From the NCBI RefSeq assembly GCF_004337985.1, contig NC_043740.1, forward strand, positions 5,353,233 through 5,417,232: 64,000 nt of DNA, read 5' to 3'. The notes beneath the pieces were generated by a model. That model had not been told where the DNA came from. It did no database searches and was given only the letters and a program-made list of their open reading frames with translations. The DNA is from Pyricularia pennisetigena. Its lineage: Eukaryota; Ascomycota; Sordariomycetes; Magnaporthales; Pyriculariaceae. The first letter of the stretch is position 1. Each line of letters opens with the position of its first letter. Below are positions 62,441 through 64,000 of this stretch, in pieces. Made by a program: the position numbers and the translations under genes.

Positions 62441-63319
62441 ATATATAATTGTTTCGATAACGTTATTAATTTTTAAATTTTTTAAAAACGTAATGCGTCG
62501 CGTTATGAAAAGAATTTGCAGGAGGTGCGCCGAAATAATAATATTCTCGCTACTTTAATTGCCGTTTTTACCCTTTCCCCCGCTGCTTTTTCACGCTAAT
62601 TTCGCCCCGCGTATTTCCCACGTTTTTTCGTTTTTATTATTACCACGCCCCGTCGTCGTTTCGAAATTCCTTTTTCGCGTTACTCCGTCGTATTTCGTTT
62701 TGCTCGTAACCCGACTCGGTATATATTTAGATCTTCGCACCCCCGTGCTTTCATTTTATCGCGTCTTCGTATTTTTGATCGTATTATGGGTAAAAACCCG
62801 TTTTTTAAAAGGTCCCGTTGTAAATCTTTTTCGGTTAAAGGTGTTATATATCGTTATAACGCCCTATTGCGGGAGGTTAATTAATTCGTTAAATAATAGG
62901 AGCTCCCGACTCTTGAAGACGACGCGGAAAAAATAAAATAAAAAAGGAAGACGTTAAAATAAGGGAAAAAAAAAAGGAAATTTAAATAATAGATTGGAGG
63001 CGTATAATTCGGTTTTTGATTGATATTTTATCGCCGCGCAAAATTGTCGTTTCGTATTACATACGTTAATCTAATTTAAAAATTGGGTGGGTGGGATGCG
63101 GTTACGCCGCCCCAAAAATAGGCGCGGTTTATATGGTCGCCGGTTTATTTTTATTATTTTTCGCCCCGGTAAAAGGTTTAATTTTGCGTGTTTTTTTACC
63201 ATACGTTTATTTAATTTAATATTTATTTTAGGTTTACCGTATCGTTTTTTGACCGGTGAATTATCGATTTTTTAATTAATTATAATAAATTCCTGGTCCG
63301 GTTAAAAATTTAATTATTA
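62441..63319. other. Remaining extra region of Gyp-2
   Basis: Homologous to Gyp-1 7140-8040. Open frames (for example 62559-62936 plus) are rich in Phe, Leu and Arg and show no recognised domain. Confidence 0.5.
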
Positions 63320-64000
63320 ACGTCGTTTCGATATTGGGTTATTATTCATCTGGGCCGGCCCTTATTTTATTTCGAATTCGTCCAATACCCGTATATTTTC
63401 CACCGTTAACAAATTTTCCCACGTGGGTTCGTCGTATTCTTTCCATTTTACCAAAATTTTACGTTTATATTTTTTTATTATTGCGTTTTTTGCGGCCAGG
63501 ATTTTTTATTACCTATTTTTCCGCGGTTTCATTATCCAAATTTAATAGGATTAATAACGGACCGGCTTTAATATCGGTACGAATTTGGGACGGTAATGGG
63601 TCGTCCGCGGTTTTTTCGCTTAATTCCACGTAAAAAATGGGGTGAACTTTTTTCGGAACGTTTAACGTAACCGTTAATAGTGTAAAAGTCGTTATAACGG
63701 TATATTTGTTCGCCACGAAATTAAGCTTTTTATTCGTGCGGTTAGTTTCAACGTTTCGTGCATTAAAAAATTTTTATTTTTTATTTTGAACCGGTCCGCT
63801 GGTTTCCGTATTTTATTCGCGTTTTTTTAACATTATTCTACATAAATTATAACGGCGTAAGCCACGTTCAGAACGTTTTTAAAATATCATAAAAACAAAT
63901 TCGCGCGGTTTTTGGGCCTGGAACCCGGTCGTCCGTTTATTTATATCACCGGGACCGCGTTTACCTCGTATTTTAATAATAACCTATTAGGATTATTTCC
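63320..64000 (-). pseudogene. Gyp-2 integrase C-terminal part and chromodomain
   Basis: 63716-63513 on minus reads NVPKKVHPIFYVELSEK, then DPLPSQIRTDIKAGPLLIL, the linker between integrase and chromodomain in chromoviruses. The chromodomain follows at about 63510-63370. Up to 64000 the integrase C-terminal domain continues. It gives the intact target sequence into which K1 inserted in Gyp-1. Confidence 0.8.

Larger units (their letters stand above)
60598..64000 (-). mobile_element. Gyp-2: second chromovirus copy, genes on minus strand, runs off the window
   Basis: 3' LTR at 60598-60786, then the same extra region, tandem array, antisense frame, chromodomain and integrase end as Gyp-1. It is uninterrupted at the place where K1 sits in Gyp-1. 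The rest of pol and the other LTR lie beyond 64000. Confidence 0.9.

Noticed and set aside
1982..64000. Inserted mitochondrial or plasmid DNA, suggested by the low GC content
   Set aside because: No rRNA, tRNA set or respiratory genes; AT-richness follows from CA-to-TA changes in recognisable nuclear transposons.

Overview
The window looks like nuclear DNA of a filamentous ascomycete (Pezizomycotina). The first 1.8 kb is ordinary GC-rich genic DNA: a six-exon secreted arylsulfatase gene on the minus strand with short GT-AG introns. From about 1.98 kb to the right edge the DNA is AT-rich and made entirely of transposable elements. Their reading frames are broken mainly by TAA/TAG at former CAA/CAG codons, by lost ATGs and by CA-to-TA (TG-to-TA) changes between copies. 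That is the pattern of repeat-induced point mutation (RIP). Almost none of the open frames in this part is an intact gene, so coding regions are reported as pseudogenes recognised from conserved motifs.

The island can be read as a stack of nested insertions, because most joints keep a target-site duplication (TSD). Labels: Cop-A to Cop-E are one Ty1/copia family (about 7.6 kb, 0.55 kb LTRs); Gyp-1 and Gyp-2 are one Ty3/gypsy chromovirus family (about 7.7 kb, 190-bp LTRs); Pogo-1 is a Fot1/pogo element; FB-1 to FB-3 are small elements carrying tRNA-like Pol III boxes; the TIR9 family has TAGTCTCAG termini and 9-bp TSDs, with small copies s0 to s4 (about 1.6-1.8 kb) and large copies K1 (13.6 kb) and K2 (fragment). 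Order from left: s0 remnant (1982-2237); reversed Cop-E (2238-28979), whose LTR is split by s2 (2462-4028) and s1 (4275-28075); s1 holds FB-1 (4279-4983) and Gyp-1 (5298-26595); Gyp-1 holds K1 (8226-21830). At 28980 Cop-C starts (28980-56321). Cop-A (28987-48022) sits inside the Cop-C 5' LTR and itself carries Pogo-1 (32179-34063), Cop-B (35917-43535) and s3 (45480-47241). FB-2 (50296-50925) sits in the Cop-C gag region. Then come Cop-D (56322-57582), s4 (57583-59394), K2 with FB-3 inside (59395-60597) and Gyp-2 (60598 to the edge).

The most interesting object is K1. It is a 13.6-kb DNA transposon with perfect 9-bp TSDs (CTCCATTAC) and the same two termini as the small TIR9 elements. It carries three degraded genes: a plus-strand protein resembling the fungal DUF6589 family, a minus-strand SNF2-type helicase with a long N-terminal extension, and a minus-strand RecQ-like DEAD-box helicase. 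The small elements look like its non-autonomous derivatives. A second copy of the SNF2 gene (K2) shows that the large form has itself multiplied. I do not recognise this gene combination as a named transposon superfamily; database searches are needed to say whether it is new.

Genes work together only within each element: gag, protease, integrase, reverse transcriptase and RNase H in Cop; gag, protease, RT, RNase H, integrase and chromodomain in Gyp; a single DDE transposase in Pogo-1; and presumably the DUF6589-like protein plus two helicases in K1. All visible copies appear inactivated.
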